DNA of 64,000 nt from JBNJGB01 sp051747385 (GTDB lineage: Bacteria > Myxococcota_A > UBA9042 > PHBI01 > JACKFB01). Made by a program: the position numbers and the translations under genes. The notes below the pieces were generated by a model. The model was given only the letters and a program-made list of their open reading frames with translations. It made no database searches and was not told the origin of the DNA. Positions 16,920 through 27,966 of this stretch are shown piece after piece. The stretch is taken from contig JBNJGB010000004.1 of NCBI GenBank assembly GCA_051747385.1, forward strand, positions 186,001 through 250,000, in the 5' to 3' direction. Positions within the stretch are counted from its first letter, which is position 1. Each line of letters starts with the position of its first letter.

Positions 16920-17873
16920 ATGAGCAAGTACATCACGGGCTGCACGCCTCCGATCCCCCGGGCCGCGCTGGCCGGGCTCGCCCTCCTCGCGGTGACCCTC
17001 GGATCCCCGGGGGTCGCGGCGGCGAAGCTGGACGTCGTCGCCACGCTGCCGGACCTGGCGGCCGTGGCCGACGCGGTGGGCGGGGACCTCGTCGACGTGA
17101 CGGTCCTCGCCGCGCCCAACGAGGATCCGCACTACGTCGATCCCCGGCCGAACCTGATCCTCCCGCTCAACCGGGCGGATCTCGTCGTCCTCAACGGGCT
17201 CCAGCTCGAGGTGGGCTGGCTCCCGCCGCTTCTGGCGAACGCTCGCAACGCCGACGTCCAGGAGGGCGCCGACGGGCACTTCGACGCCTCGGAGCACGTG
17301 CGCCGGAAGGAGGTCCCGACGACCCGCGTGGACCGGAGCGAGGGGGACGTGCACCCCGGCGGGAATCCGCACTACATGCACAGCCCCGTGCAGGCTGCAC
17401 GTGTCGCGGAGGCCCTGGGCGAGCGGATGTCCCGCCTGGATCCGGAGCACGCGGACCGCTACCGGGAGCAAGCAGGAGCCTACGCGGAGACGCTCCGAGA
17501 CCTGGCGCGGGAGGAGGCCGCCCGCTTCGGGAAGCTCTCCGACGACGCGCGGAAGGTCGTCGTCTACCACCGCTCCCTGGTCTACCTGCTCGACTGGCTG
17601 GACCTGGAGCGGGTGACGACCGTGGAGCCGAAGCCGGGCATCCGCCCCTCGCCGGGCCGTGTCGCGGAGGTGCTGAAGACGATGCGCCGGACCGGGACGC
17701 ACGTCATCGTCCAGGAGGAGTTCTATCCGACGCGGCTGAGCGAGACCCTGGCCCGGATGGCGGAGGGCGACCTCGTGCTCGTCCCGGGCGGCACGCGATA
17801 CGAGGACGACGAGACGTACCTGGAGCGGATCCGGAAGACGAGCGGGAGGCTGTACGATGCGCTGGCGAACTAG
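16920..17873 (+). CDS. znuA: ZnuA/TroA-type metal-binding periplasmic protein (cluster A-I)
   Basis: 317 residues with a signal peptide (cleavage near VAAA, residue ~35). The mature part has the metal-site His positions of the family: His71 in NEDPHYVDP, His151 in NPHYMH, His217 in VVVYHRSLVYLL, and acids near QEEFYP (~266). The His-rich flexible loop of many ZnuA proteins is absent. Such proteins hand Zn or Mn to an ABC permease. No permease or ATPase gene is adjacent, which is unusual, so the partners must be elsewhere or the protein works differently here. Its 3' end overlaps the following lipoprotein gene by 17 nt. Confidence 0.88.
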   Translation: MSKYITGCTPPIPRAALAGLALLAVTLGSPGVAAAKLDVVATLPDLAAVADAVGGDLVDVTVLAAPNEDPHYVDPRPNLILPLNRADLVVLNGLQLEVGWLPPLLANARNADVQEGADGHFDASEHVRRKEVPTTRVDRSEGDVHPGGNPHYMHSPVQAARVAEALGERMSRLDPEHADRYREQAGAYAETLRDLAREEAARFGKLSDDARKVVVYHRSLVYLLDWLDLERVTTVEPKPGIRPSPGRVAEVLKTMRRTGTHVIVQEEFYPTRLSETLARMAEGDLVLVPGGTRYEDDETYLERIRKTSGRLYDALAN

Positions 17874-18783
17874 CGCCCTGGCCCTGGCGGCCCTGATGGT
17901 CTCGGGCTGTGCCTTCGCGGACGGGGATCCGTGGGGCGCCCTGGACCCGTCGCTGGAGGCCGCCTTCGCGCCGGCACCGGAGCACCTCACCGACGAGGGC
18001 TGGCTGGAGACCACCGGCGACTACGCCGTGGAACTCGAGGAGCTCGCGGTCGTCTTCGGCTCGCTGTCCGTCTCGCTGAGCGGCGAAGCGGCCGAGGCGT
18101 TCGACCCGGCGGACCCGCCTCCCGGCTACTCCAACTGCCACGGCGGTCACTGCCACGCCGACGACGGGCGCCTGGTGCCCTACGAGCAGGTCGCCGTCGA
18201 GGCCGGGGCGGCCGGCGGGGCCTCCCGGGTCACCGCCGTCACGATCCGCGACGTGGTACCCCTCGGCCCGGAGCCGTCGCACGTCGGGATCACCCTCTGC
18301 GACGGGCACTGCTGGCTGGACCGGGGTGTCCTCACCTCCGTCGAGGTCCTGGCCCTGGAGCTTCGCTTCCACGGGCGCGTCTTCGATCTGCGGGAGGGGC
18401 GGGAGGGGGAGACCCGCCGCCTCCCCGAGGAGGGTGTCGCCGTGGAGGCCGTGTGGCCCCTGGAGGTCGTCCTCCGTGCCCCGCTCGAGGTCCCCGTCGA
18501 CGGGGATCACCCGGTCGGGGTGCGCCTCGACGCCGTCGTGCACGTCCCCGATCAGCTCTTCGACGGGATCGAGTGGGCCGCCGTCCTGCCCGCCGACCCC
18601 GCAGACGATCCGGTGGACCCGGGGGGCGCGGGGCCCCTTGCGGACCGCATCGCGGAGAACCTCGCCGAGCACGGCGACCTCCACGTCGAGGTCCATCGCT
18701 TCGGGGGCGACTTCGCCTTCGGTGAGGACCAGGCCAACGAGGAGGAGGGCGAACACGAGGAGGAGGACGACCACGACCACTGA
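17857..18783 (+). CDS. His-rich lipoprotein of unknown family, metal-linked by context
   Basis: 308 residues starting inside the end of the ZnuA-like gene. Lipobox VSGC predicts lipidation at Cys18. There is a striking motif SNCHGGHCHADDG near residue 90, a second Cys/His patch (TLCDGHCW, ~148-155), and an acidic/His tail ending EEEDDHDH. The middle is predicted beta-rich with repeated Val/Glu/Leu strands. No family is recognised. Together with the operon it points to an outer- or inner-membrane-anchored metal-binding protein acting with the ZnuA-like protein. It is the last gene of the operon, followed by two terminator-like hairpins. Confidence 0.78.
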   Translation: MRWRTSALALAALMVSGCAFADGDPWGALDPSLEAAFAPAPEHLTDEGWLETTGDYAVELEELAVVFGSLSVSLSGEAAEAFDPADPPPGYSNCHGGHCHADDGRLVPYEQVAVEAGAAGGASRVTAVTIRDVVPLGPEPSHVGITLCDGHCWLDRGVLTSVEVLALELRFHGRVFDLREGREGETRRLPEEGVAVEAVWPLEVVLRAPLEVPVDGDHPVGVRLDAVVHVPDQLFDGIEWAAVLPADPADDPVDPGGAGPLADRIAENLAEHGDLHVEVHRFGGDFAFGEDQANEEEGEHEEEDDHDH

Positions 18784-18847
18784 CGCGGCCGATCATCTCG
18801 TGGAGCGCGGGCGTCCTCGAGGCTGTCGCTCCTCGTCGGTCGCCGGA

Positions 18848-18869
18848 GCGCCGGCGTCCCCGCCGGCGC
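18848..18869. terminator. GC hairpin between convergent genes
   Basis: GCGCCGGCG, loop TCCC, CGCCGGCGC form a perfect 9-bp stem 65 nt after the His-rich lipoprotein gene. There is no T-run, as is common in very GC-rich genomes. It probably ends transcription of the operon. Confidence 0.5.
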
Positions 18870-18899
18870 CAGGATCGGGTCGTGCCGGAGCGCCTGCGA

Positions 18900-18921
18900 C
18901 CCGTCCCCGTTCGGGGGCGGG
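18900..18921. terminator. GC hairpin just downstream of the Smr gene stop
   Basis: A 10-bp stem with one G-U pair (CCCGTCCCCG, loop TT, CGGGGGCGGG) ends 3 nt from the Smr gene stop on the minus strand. With the hairpin at 18848 it separates the two convergent units. Confidence 0.45.
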
Positions 18922-18923
18922 GC

Positions 18924-19553
18924 CTACTCGGGCGCGCGCCGCAGGATCACGTACCAGGCCCCGCTGCCGCCCAGGGCGCCGGGGGCGCTGACGGCGTCGG
19001 CGAGGTGCTCCCGGAGGTCCCGGCGGAGCCAGCGGGGGACCGCCTCGTGGAGGACGGCGCGATCCCGGGAGTGCAGGCCCTTGCCGCAGATCACCCGGAC
19101 CACCTCGCGTCCCTCCTTGCGCCCGCGGCGGAGGAACGCCTCCAGAGCCTGTCGGGCCTCGTCCTCGCGCAGGCCGTGGAGGTCGAGCTCCAGCTCGTGG
19201 GCGAGCTCGCCCGCCTTCAGGCGTCGCCGCAGGGTCTGGTGGCTCCCGGTGGTGAGCTTCCGGCGGCGCCCCGGCCGGGTGGGGTCCTCCTCCGGGGCTG
19301 CCGGCGGGTCCCCCAGATCCTCCACGGCCGCCTCGAACAGGGCCGCGTCCTCCGCCACGCGGTGGCTCGGAGCGGAAGGGGGCGCAGCCGTGGCGTCCTC
19401 CTCGCGCGCGTGTTCCTCATCGGGGAGGCCCTCCACGCCCAGGCGCTCCAGCTCCGCCTCGAAGAGGTCGTCGTCCGACGGGGTGGCCCCCGCGTCGGGG
19501 CGGAGGCCCAGCCGTCGCATCGCGTCCTCGAACTCCTGCCCGTCGTCGCCCAT
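18924..19553 (-). CDS. Smr-domain protein (MutS2 C-terminal-like)
   Basis: 209 residues from ATG 19551-19553. A longer in-frame start at 19772 would run through the proS promoter region and is rejected. The N-terminal ~110 residues are acidic and low-complexity (EDATAAPPSAPS, DLGDPPAAPEEDP). The C-terminal Smr domain (~125-205) shows LDLHGLREDEARQALEAFL and VICGKGLHS. Smr domains are small nucleases or nucleic-acid binders. Stand-alone versions have been linked to ribosome-rescue mRNA cleavage or recombination control, but the role here is not fixed. It is divergent from proS, with ~100 nt between. Confidence 0.85.
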   Translation of the reverse strand: MGDDGQEFEDAMRRLGLRPDAGATPSDDDLFEAELERLGVEGLPDEEHAREEDATAAPPSAPSHRVAEDAALFEAAVEDLGDPPAAPEEDPTRPGRRRKLTTGSHQTLRRRLKAGELAHELELDLHGLREDEARQALEAFLRRGRKEGREVVRVICGKGLHSRDRAVLHEAVPRWLRRDLREHLADAVSAPGALGGSGAWYVILRRAPE

Positions 19554-19656
19554 GACAGCCCCGGCCGCCTCTGGTAGTACACGCTCCCGTTCGCCCGCCC
19601 GAAGGCAGAACGCCGGCGCGGGCGGGACCCTTCCCGCGGAGGCCCGAGGATACGCC

Positions 19657-21365
<1,709 letters not shown>

Positions 21366-21369
<4 letters not shown>

Positions 21370-22064
21370 CCCCTGCCGATCGTCTGATCGTCGCCCTCGA
21401 CCACCCGGAGGTCGAGCCGGCCCTCGCCCTGGCCGACCGCCTGTACGGCACCGTGCGCTGGCTGAAGGTCGGAATGACCCTCTTCTTCCGGGGCGGACGC
21501 CGGTTCGTCCGCGACCTGGACGAGCGGGGCTTCTCGGTCTTCGTCGACCTCAAGTGCCACGACATCCCCTACCAGGTGCAGGGCGCGGTCGCCGGCCTCG
21601 CGGATCTCGGCGCCGGGCTGGTGACCGTGCACACCGCGGGCGGCGAGGAGATGCTGCGCGCCGCTGTCCGGGCGGCTGACGGGACCGACACGCGGATCCT
21701 GGGCGTGACCGTGCTCACGAGCCTGGACCGTGCGGCGCTCCGGGAGACGGGCATCGACGAGACCCCGGGAGAGCTGGTCCGGCGTCGGACGTCGCTCGCG
21801 GTCCGCTGCGGCCTGGACGGCGTCGTCGCCTCGCCCCTGGAGGCCGGACTCGTGCGCGATCACGCCCCGCCCGGCCTGGAGATCGTGACCCCCGGCATCC
21901 GGCCCCGAGACGCCGCGGAGGACGACCAGCGGCGGGTCGCCACGCCGGAGGCCGCTCTGCACGCCGGCGCCACCCGCCTGGTGGTCGGGCGACCCATCAC
22001 GCAGTCCGGCGACCCCGTGGAAGCGGCGCGGGCGATCCTGGCGGAGATCGAGGCCGCCCCGTGA
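21366..22064 (+). CDS. pyrF: Orotidine 5'-phosphate decarboxylase
   Basis: 232 residues, a TIM-barrel of normal size, starting at ATG 21366 (ATGA overlap with proS). The chain begins RLIVALDHPEVEPALALAD and has the catalytic DLKxxD motif in FVDLKCHDIPYQVQG. Phosphate-binding residues near the end are in VVGRPITQSGDP. It performs the last step of UMP synthesis, decarboxylating OMP. No other pyrimidine genes lie nearby. Translational coupling with proS and the rRNA methyltransferase gene suggests one growth-linked operon. Confidence 0.96.
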
Positions 22065-22807
22065 GTCGAATCTTCGGCCGGCGCGCGATCGAGGATCTCA
22101 TGCGGACGGATCCCGGGGCCGTGGCCGGCCTCGTGGTGCCGCTCGGCGATCTCGGAGACGCCGAGCGCCGCCTCGTGGAGCACGCCCGGGATCTCGGGAT
22201 CGAGATCCGCGAGGCCCCGGCGGACGAGCGACGACGCCGGTCGGGTGCCCGCGGAGGCGCACGCCTGGGCGCGGACGTGCGGGTCGCCGGCGACGTGGAC
22301 CTGGACACGCTCCACGCGGAGCCCGGAGAGCCCTCCCTCGTCCTGGCCCTCGACGGGATCACCGATCCCCACAACCTCGGCGCGATCATGCGAACGGCCG
22401 CGGTCTACGGGGCCCGGGCCGTGGTGGTGGCGAAGGATCGCGCGGCTCCGCTGAACGACGCCGCGGTGCGCGCGTCGGCCGGGGGCGTGGCCCACGTGCC
22501 CCTGGTCCGGGTCGTGAACCTGGCGCGGGCGCTCCGGACCCTGGCCGATCGGGGCTACTGGGTCATGGGCACGCGCCTGGAGGAGGGGCAGCCCCTCTGG
22601 GAGGCCGATCTCACCGGGCCGATCGTCCTCGTCCTCGGTGCGGAGGGGCGCGGGCTGCGACCCGGGGTCGCCAAGGCGTGCGACCTGGCGATCCACCTCC
22701 CGACGCCGGGGCCGGTGCAGTCGCTGAACGTGAGCGTCTTCGCGGGCGTCGCCTGCGCCGAGGTCGCCCGGCAGCGCCGCGAGGTCGCTGCGAAGTCCAC
22801 TCAGTAG
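22061..22807 (+). CDS. rlmB: SpoU-family RNA 2'-O-ribose methyltransferase (RlmB-like)
   Basis: 248 residues from GTG 22061, overlapping the pyrF stop. An N-terminal substrate-binding region (~1-80, including FGRRAIEDL) precedes the SPOUT knot with its three motifs: DPHNLGAIMRTA (motif 1), LVLGAEGRGLRPG (motif 2) and IHLPTPGPVQSLNVSVFAGV (motif 3). RlmB methylates G2251 of 23S rRNA. Close relatives act on other RNA positions, so the precise target is inferred. It is the last gene before the tRNA-tuf operon promoter. Confidence 0.9.
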   Translation: MSRIFGRRAIEDLMRTDPGAVAGLVVPLGDLGDAERRLVEHARDLGIEIREAPADERRRRSGARGGARLGADVRVAGDVDLDTLHAEPGEPSLVLALDGITDPHNLGAIMRTAAVYGARAVVVAKDRAAPLNDAAVRASAGGVAHVPLVRVVNLARALRTLADRGYWVMGTRLEEGQPLWEADLTGPIVLVLGAEGRGLRPGVAKACDLAIHLPTPGPVQSLNVSVFAGVACAEVARQRREVAAKSTQ

Positions 22808-22883
22808 CCGGGACGGAATGGCCCCTCCGAGGCCGGCGCGCGAGCGGCGTCCGGACACTCCCGAGAGGCCGCGAAATCGTCGG

Positions 22884-22912
22884 TTGACAGCCCCAGAGAC
22901 GTCTCGTATAAG
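22884..22912 (+). promoter_or_regulatory. Strong sigma-70 promoter of the tRNA-tuf operon
   Basis: TTGACA and TATAAG with exactly 17 nt between them, 60 nt before the first tRNA. The G/C-rich segment after the -10 (GGCGACACC) fits a stringently controlled stable-RNA promoter. This is one of the best consensus promoters in the window. Confidence 0.85.
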
Positions 22913-22972
22913 GCGACACCCCTCGCGCGGGGGTCCCGGACAGGGCAGCTCCTGCCGGGCATTCTACCCTGG

Positions 22973-23045
22973 GCTGACGTAGCTCAACTGGTAGAGCAGC
23001 TGATTTGTAATCAGCAGGTTGCGGGTTCGAGTCCCACCGTCAGCT
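22973..23045 (+). tRNA. tRNA-Thr (anticodon TGT)
   Basis: Cloverleaf with acceptor GCTGACG/CGTCAGC, D-arm AGCTCAACTGGTAGAGC, anticodon stem GCTGA/TCAGC with loop TTTGTAA, and T-arm GGTTCGAGTCCC. The anticodon is at 23006-23008. CCA is not encoded (CCG follows). It is the first of four tRNAs in the order Thr-Tyr-Gly-Thr-tuf, the same as in E. coli thrU-tyrU-glyT-thrT-tufB. Confidence 0.96.
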
Positions 23046-23100
23046 CCGTAGCCGCACGCTCTTTAAAAGGTCCACGTCCACCCACCTGGACCCCTCTCGT

Positions 23101-23186
<86 letters not shown>

Positions 23187-23215
23187 GGCGCTCCAGCGAT
23201 CCGGGGCCGGCTCTC

Positions 23216-23290
23216 GCGGGAATAGCTCAGGGGTAGAGCATCAGCCTTCCAAGCTGAGGGTCGCGAGTTCGAATCTCGTTTCCCGCTCCA
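23216..23290 (+). tRNA. tRNA-Gly (anticodon TCC)
   Basis: Acceptor GCGGGAA/TTCCCGC, anticodon stem TCAGC/GCTGA with loop CTTCCAA, T-arm GCGAGTTCGAATCTCGT, CCA encoded. It reads GGA/GGG. It is the third tRNA of the tuf operon. Confidence 0.97.
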
Positions 23291-23337
23291 AAGGGCCCCG
23301 AGCCCGCATCCGGTCCCGGGTCGCTGCGTGCGCACAC

Positions 23338-23412
23338 GCCTGCGTAGCTCAGGGGTAGAGCACTTCCTTGGTAAGGAAGAGGCCACGGGTTCAAATCCCG
23401 TCGCAGGCTCCA
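23338..23412 (+). tRNA. tRNA-Thr (anticodon GGT)
   Basis: Acceptor GCCTGCG/CGCAGGC, anticodon stem CTTCC/GGAAG with loop TTGGTAA, T-arm ACGGGTTCAAATCCCGT, CCA encoded. It reads ACC/ACU. The following 161 nt to tuf are a leader without a recognisable gene. Confidence 0.97.
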
Positions 23413-23573
23413 TTCCACAGCCGCCTCCCGTCGACGGGGGCAAACAACCGAAGCGGGTCCGGAGACAGCAAGCTCGGCGCCGTGGGTGAAGGCGGCGGAC
23501 CACGGACTCCAACTCGAGCCGCCGACACGCCCCGAACCGGTGGGTGCGGCGAGTCCCCACAAGGAGACATGAG

Positions 23574-24770
<1,197 letters not shown>

Positions 24771-24792
24771 CGACTCGGTCATGGACCGACAG

Positions 24793-24825
24793 GTGGAGGG
24801 AGGCGGACGGCCCGCCTCCCTCCAC
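24793..24825 (+). terminator. Long perfect hairpin between tuf and rpmG
   Basis: GTGGAGGGAGGCGG and its exact complement CCGCCTCCCTCCAC form a 14-bp stem with loop ACGGC, 22 nt after the tuf stop. No T-run follows. It probably works as a partial terminator or processing site that lowers rpmG expression relative to tuf. Confidence 0.6.
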
Positions 24826-24847
24826 GTGCTTCTGAGGAGCATCGAAC

Positions 24848-25027
24848 ATGGCGAAGAAGGGCAACCGGGTCATCGTGACGCTCGAGTGCACCGAGGCGCG
24901 TCCCGCCGGCGAGACGCCGAGCCGGTACACGACGACCAAGAACAAGAAGAACCACCCGAAGCGGATCGAGCTCCGGAAGTACAACCCGTTCCTCCGGCGC
25001 CACACGATCCACCGGGAGATCAAGTAG
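24848..25027 (+). CDS. rpmG: 50S ribosomal protein L33 (zinc-free form)
   Basis: 59 residues: AKKGNRVIVTLECTEARPAG..., ending FLRRHTIHREIK. Only one Cys is present, so the two CxxC pairs of zinc-binding L33 are absent and this is the C-minus form. ATG 24848 has GAGGAG 9 nt upstream. It lies between tuf and tRNA-Trp, the order seen in many Proteobacteria ahead of secE-nusG. Confidence 0.96.
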   Translation: MAKKGNRVIVTLECTEARPAGETPSRYTTTKNKKNHPKRIELRKYNPFLRRHTIHREIK

Positions 25028-25111
25028 GTCCACGGCCGCCCCTTCGGGGGCGGCTCGCCGGTCCGATCAGCCCGATACTTCGAGGACGGGCGCGGCTGGC
25101 ACGGTGAGTGC

Positions 25112-25141
25112 TTGACACTCTGCGAGGGCCGCTCGTATGGT
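25112..25141 (+). promoter_or_regulatory. Promoter for tRNA-Trp/secE/nusG
   Basis: TTGACA (25112-25117), 18-nt spacer, TATGGT (25136-25141), 52 nt before tRNA-Trp. It fits the start of the secE-nusG-rplKAJL-rpoBC transcription unit. Confidence 0.65.
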
Positions 25142-25193
25142 CCCCGCCCCGCTGGCAGGCCCCTTTTTCGGAGGGAGTGCCGGCTTCATCTGT

Positions 25194-25270
25194 AGGCCAG
25201 TAGCTCCAATTGGTAGAGCATCGGACTCCAAATCCGGCGGTTGCAGGTTCGAATCCTGCCTGGCCTGCCA
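25194..25270 (+). tRNA. tRNA-Trp (anticodon CCA)
   Basis: Acceptor AGGCCAG/CTGGCCT, D-arm TAGCTCCAATTGGTAGAGCA, anticodon loop CTCCAAA with anticodon CCA, T-arm GCAGGTTCGAATCCTGC, discriminator G and encoded CCA. It sits in the classic position directly upstream of secE. Confidence 0.97.
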
Positions 25271-25380
25271 ACCACCATCCCAAAGGATGTCATCCCCCCG
25301 GCGGCGCGTCCTCGGGCTGACCCCCGTCCCGCCGTGACCGTCGACGCGGGCATCCGAAGAGTACAGGGCACGGCTACAAG

Positions 25381-25764
25381 ATGGGTGTCGCGCGCTACGT
25401 CAACATGGCCTTCGTCGCGGTCGGCCTACTCGCCTGGGTCATCTCGGCGGAGTTCTTCACGTGGTTGTTCGGGCTCGTGGGCCCGGGCATCAACCGGCCC
25501 CTGATCGGGGTCAACTTCCGCGTGGCGGACCTGTCAGGGCTGGTGGTCGCCATCGTCCTGACCGTCTACCTGAGACGCCACGAGCGCGTCTCCACCTTCT
25601 CGATGGAGGTCGGCAACGAGCTGGCGAAGGTGACCTGGCCGAGCTGGTCCGAGACGCGGCTGTCGACGATCGTGGTGATCGTGGTGACGTTCATCATCGC
25701 CATGATCCTCGGACTGTTCGACTACGTGTGGGCCTTCCTCTCGGGGCTCGTCTACGAGGTCTGA
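25381..25764 (+). CDS. secE: Preprotein translocase subunit SecE
   Basis: 127 residues with three hydrophobic segments (~7-30, ~50-64, ~96-120). The conserved amphipathic motif ELAKVTWPSWSETRLSTIVV precedes the essential C-terminal helix. Many bacterial SecE proteins have just one helix. The two extra N-terminal helices resemble the E. coli form. SecE clamps SecY in the translocon. The Shine-Dalgarno is weak, but the start fits the family length. nusG follows by 57 nt. Confidence 0.93.
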   Translation: MGVARYVNMAFVAVGLLAWVISAEFFTWLFGLVGPGINRPLIGVNFRVADLSGLVVAIVLTVYLRRHERVSTFSMEVGNELAKVTWPSWSETRLSTIVVIVVTFIIAMILGLFDYVWAFLSGLVYEV

Positions 25765-25821
25765 GGCGAGCCGCCCCGGTCCGACGGTCCAGGGTCTTCG
25801 AAGCGACAGAGGTGAACCCAG

Positions 25822-26352
<531 letters not shown>

Positions 26353-26375
26353 CCGAGCCCAGGGTCGACCGCGTG

Positions 26376-26392
26376 GGCCCCGGTTCGGGGCC
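26376..26392 (+). promoter_or_regulatory. Hairpin in the nusG-rplK gap
   Basis: GGCCCCG, loop GTT, CGGGGCC, flanked by GTG/CAC that can extend the stem. It has no T-run. It could be a partial terminator or part of the L1-binding autoregulatory leader that usually precedes rplKA. The second idea is family knowledge, not shown here. Confidence 0.4.
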
Positions 26393-26416
26393 TCACGGAC
26401 CAAGGAGAGAGTCGCG

Positions 26417-26839
26417 ATGGCCAAGAAGGTTGCTGGCTACATCAAGCTGCAGGTGCCCGCGGGCGCGGCGAACCCCTCGCCGCCGGTCGGCCCGGCCCTG
26501 GGTCAGCACGGCGTGAACATCATGCAGTTCTGCAAGGAGTTCAACGCCCGCACCCAGGACGACAAGGGGATGATCATCCCGGTGGAGATCACGGTCTTCG
26601 CCGATCGATCCTTCACCTTCATCACCAAGACGCCGCCGGCCGCGATCCTTCTGAAGAAGGCCGCGGGCATCAAGAGCGGCTCCGGCGTCCCCAACCGGGA
26701 CAAGGTCGGCAAGGTGACGTGGGACCAGGTCAAGGAGATCGCCGAGATCAAGTTCCCCGACCTGTACGCCAACGACATGGACGCCGCCATGCGCACCGTA
26801 GCCGGCACGGCGCGGAGCATGGGCATCGACGTCAGGTAG
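26417..26839 (+). CDS. rplK: 50S ribosomal protein L11
   Basis: 140 residues, normal length. It shows the N-terminal KVAGYIKLQVPAGAANPSPP, GPALGQHGVNIMQFCKEFN and the C-terminal rRNA-binding GTARSMGIDVR. L11 forms the GTPase-associated centre and is needed for RelA sensing. Its Shine-Dalgarno is AAGGAGAG. It is followed by rplA after 88 nt. Confidence 0.98.
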   Translation: MAKKVAGYIKLQVPAGAANPSPPVGPALGQHGVNIMQFCKEFNARTQDDKGMIIPVEITVFADRSFTFITKTPPAAILLKKAAGIKSGSGVPNRDKVGKVTWDQVKEIAEIKFPDLYANDMDAAMRTVAGTARSMGIDVR

Positions 26840-26927
26840 GAATTCCCCCGGCGTCGGCCTTCCGGGGCGGCGCCGCACACGCGGCAGGAGGGGCCACGTC
26901 CCGCACGCACTGCCGAGGAGAGAGCCC

Positions 26928-27650
26928 ATGAGACAGCGCGGAAAGAAGTACCGCGAGGCAGCCGGGAAGGTCGACCGCGAGGCGCGGTACGACCTGGACG
27001 ACGCAGCCAAGCTGGTGAAGGAGACCTCCTACGCCAGCTTCGACGCCACCGTCGATCTCGCCGTCCGCCTCGGCGTCAACCCGCGGCACGCCGACCAGAT
27101 GGTCCGCGGCGCCGTGGTGCTCCCGCACGGCACCGGCAAGGAGGTGCGCGTCATCGTGTTCGCCAAGGGCGACAAGGTGGCGGAGGCCGAGGAGGCCGGC
27201 GCCGACGAGGTCGGCGGCGAGGACCTCGTCGAGCGCATCAAGGGCGGCTGGATGGACTTCGACAAGGCCATCGCCACCCCGGACATGATGGGCCAGGTCG
27301 GCAAGATCGGCCGCATCCTGGGCCCCCGGGGCCTGATGCCGAACCCGAAGAGCGGCTCGGTCACCTTCGAGGTGGGCCAGGCCGTCAGCGACGCGAAGGC
27401 CGGCAAGGTCGACTTCCGCGTCGAGAAGGCCGGCATCATCCACGCGGGCATCGGCAAGGTGTCGTTCTCCGCGGACCAGATCGCCGACAACGCCCGCGCG
27501 CTCGTGGATCGGCTCGTGAAGATGCGGCCGTCCAGCGCCAAGGGCACCTACGTACGAACCATCACGCTGTCGTCCACGATGGGCCCCAGCGTCAAGGTCA
27601 ACCCGGTCTCCCTGTCGTCCGTCGCGGCGGTGCGGCAGGAGACCGGTTGA
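26928..27650 (+). CDS. rplA: 50S ribosomal protein L1
   Basis: 240 residues. Typical segments are ASFDATVDLAVRLGVNPRHA, the PHGTGKEVRV block, and the conserved LGPRGLMPNPKSGSVTF. L1 forms the mobile stalk at the E site and often represses its own rplKA message. The start ATG has GAGGAGAG upstream. It is followed by a 316-nt leader before rplJ. Confidence 0.98.
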   Translation: MRQRGKKYREAAGKVDREARYDLDDAAKLVKETSYASFDATVDLAVRLGVNPRHADQMVRGAVVLPHGTGKEVRVIVFAKGDKVAEAEEAGADEVGGEDLVERIKGGWMDFDKAIATPDMMGQVGKIGRILGPRGLMPNPKSGSVTFEVGQAVSDAKAGKVDFRVEKAGIIHAGIGKVSFSADQIADNARALVDRLVKMRPSSAKGTYVRTITLSSTMGPSVKVNPVSLSSVAAVRQETG

Positions 27651-27966
27651 GCGGGCGGAGCGACCCCCGGTCGCTTCGCCGTCACCGGTGGGGTTCGCCC
27701 CGCCACACAACGACGGAGTACGCTCCGTTTCATTGTAGCGCGTGCCAGGTCCATCCGGTCGCTGGCCGTCGGAGAAGTCGGAGGGCGAGGCCCTTTATTC
27801 CAGTGGTCGCTGGATCCGGCGGAGGCGGTGAGCGGAGGATTCGGACCCCGATTCCCTGGCTCGTTCGCCAAGACAGGGAGAGCCCCTCTCCCCGGTTGGC
27901 GACGCGGACCGCGACCCGGCACGGAACCGACCCCGAAGGACACCCTCGGGTGTCCCAGGAGGCAGG
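27651..27966 (+). promoter_or_regulatory. rplJL leader (likely L10-binding autoregulatory region)
   Basis: This gap holds no supportable gene. It contains a 7-bp hairpin with a TTCG tetraloop (GGTGGGG/CCCCGCC, 27687-27704), a terminator-like ACGGAG-TACG-CTCCGT followed by TTCATT (27713-27734), and a 7-bp hairpin GGACACC-CTCG-GGTGTCC at 27938-27955, right next to the AGGAGG Shine-Dalgarno of rplJ. L10 in other bacteria represses its message by binding such a leader, and the last hairpin is placed to control ribosome access. The regulatory role is inferred. Confidence 0.55.
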
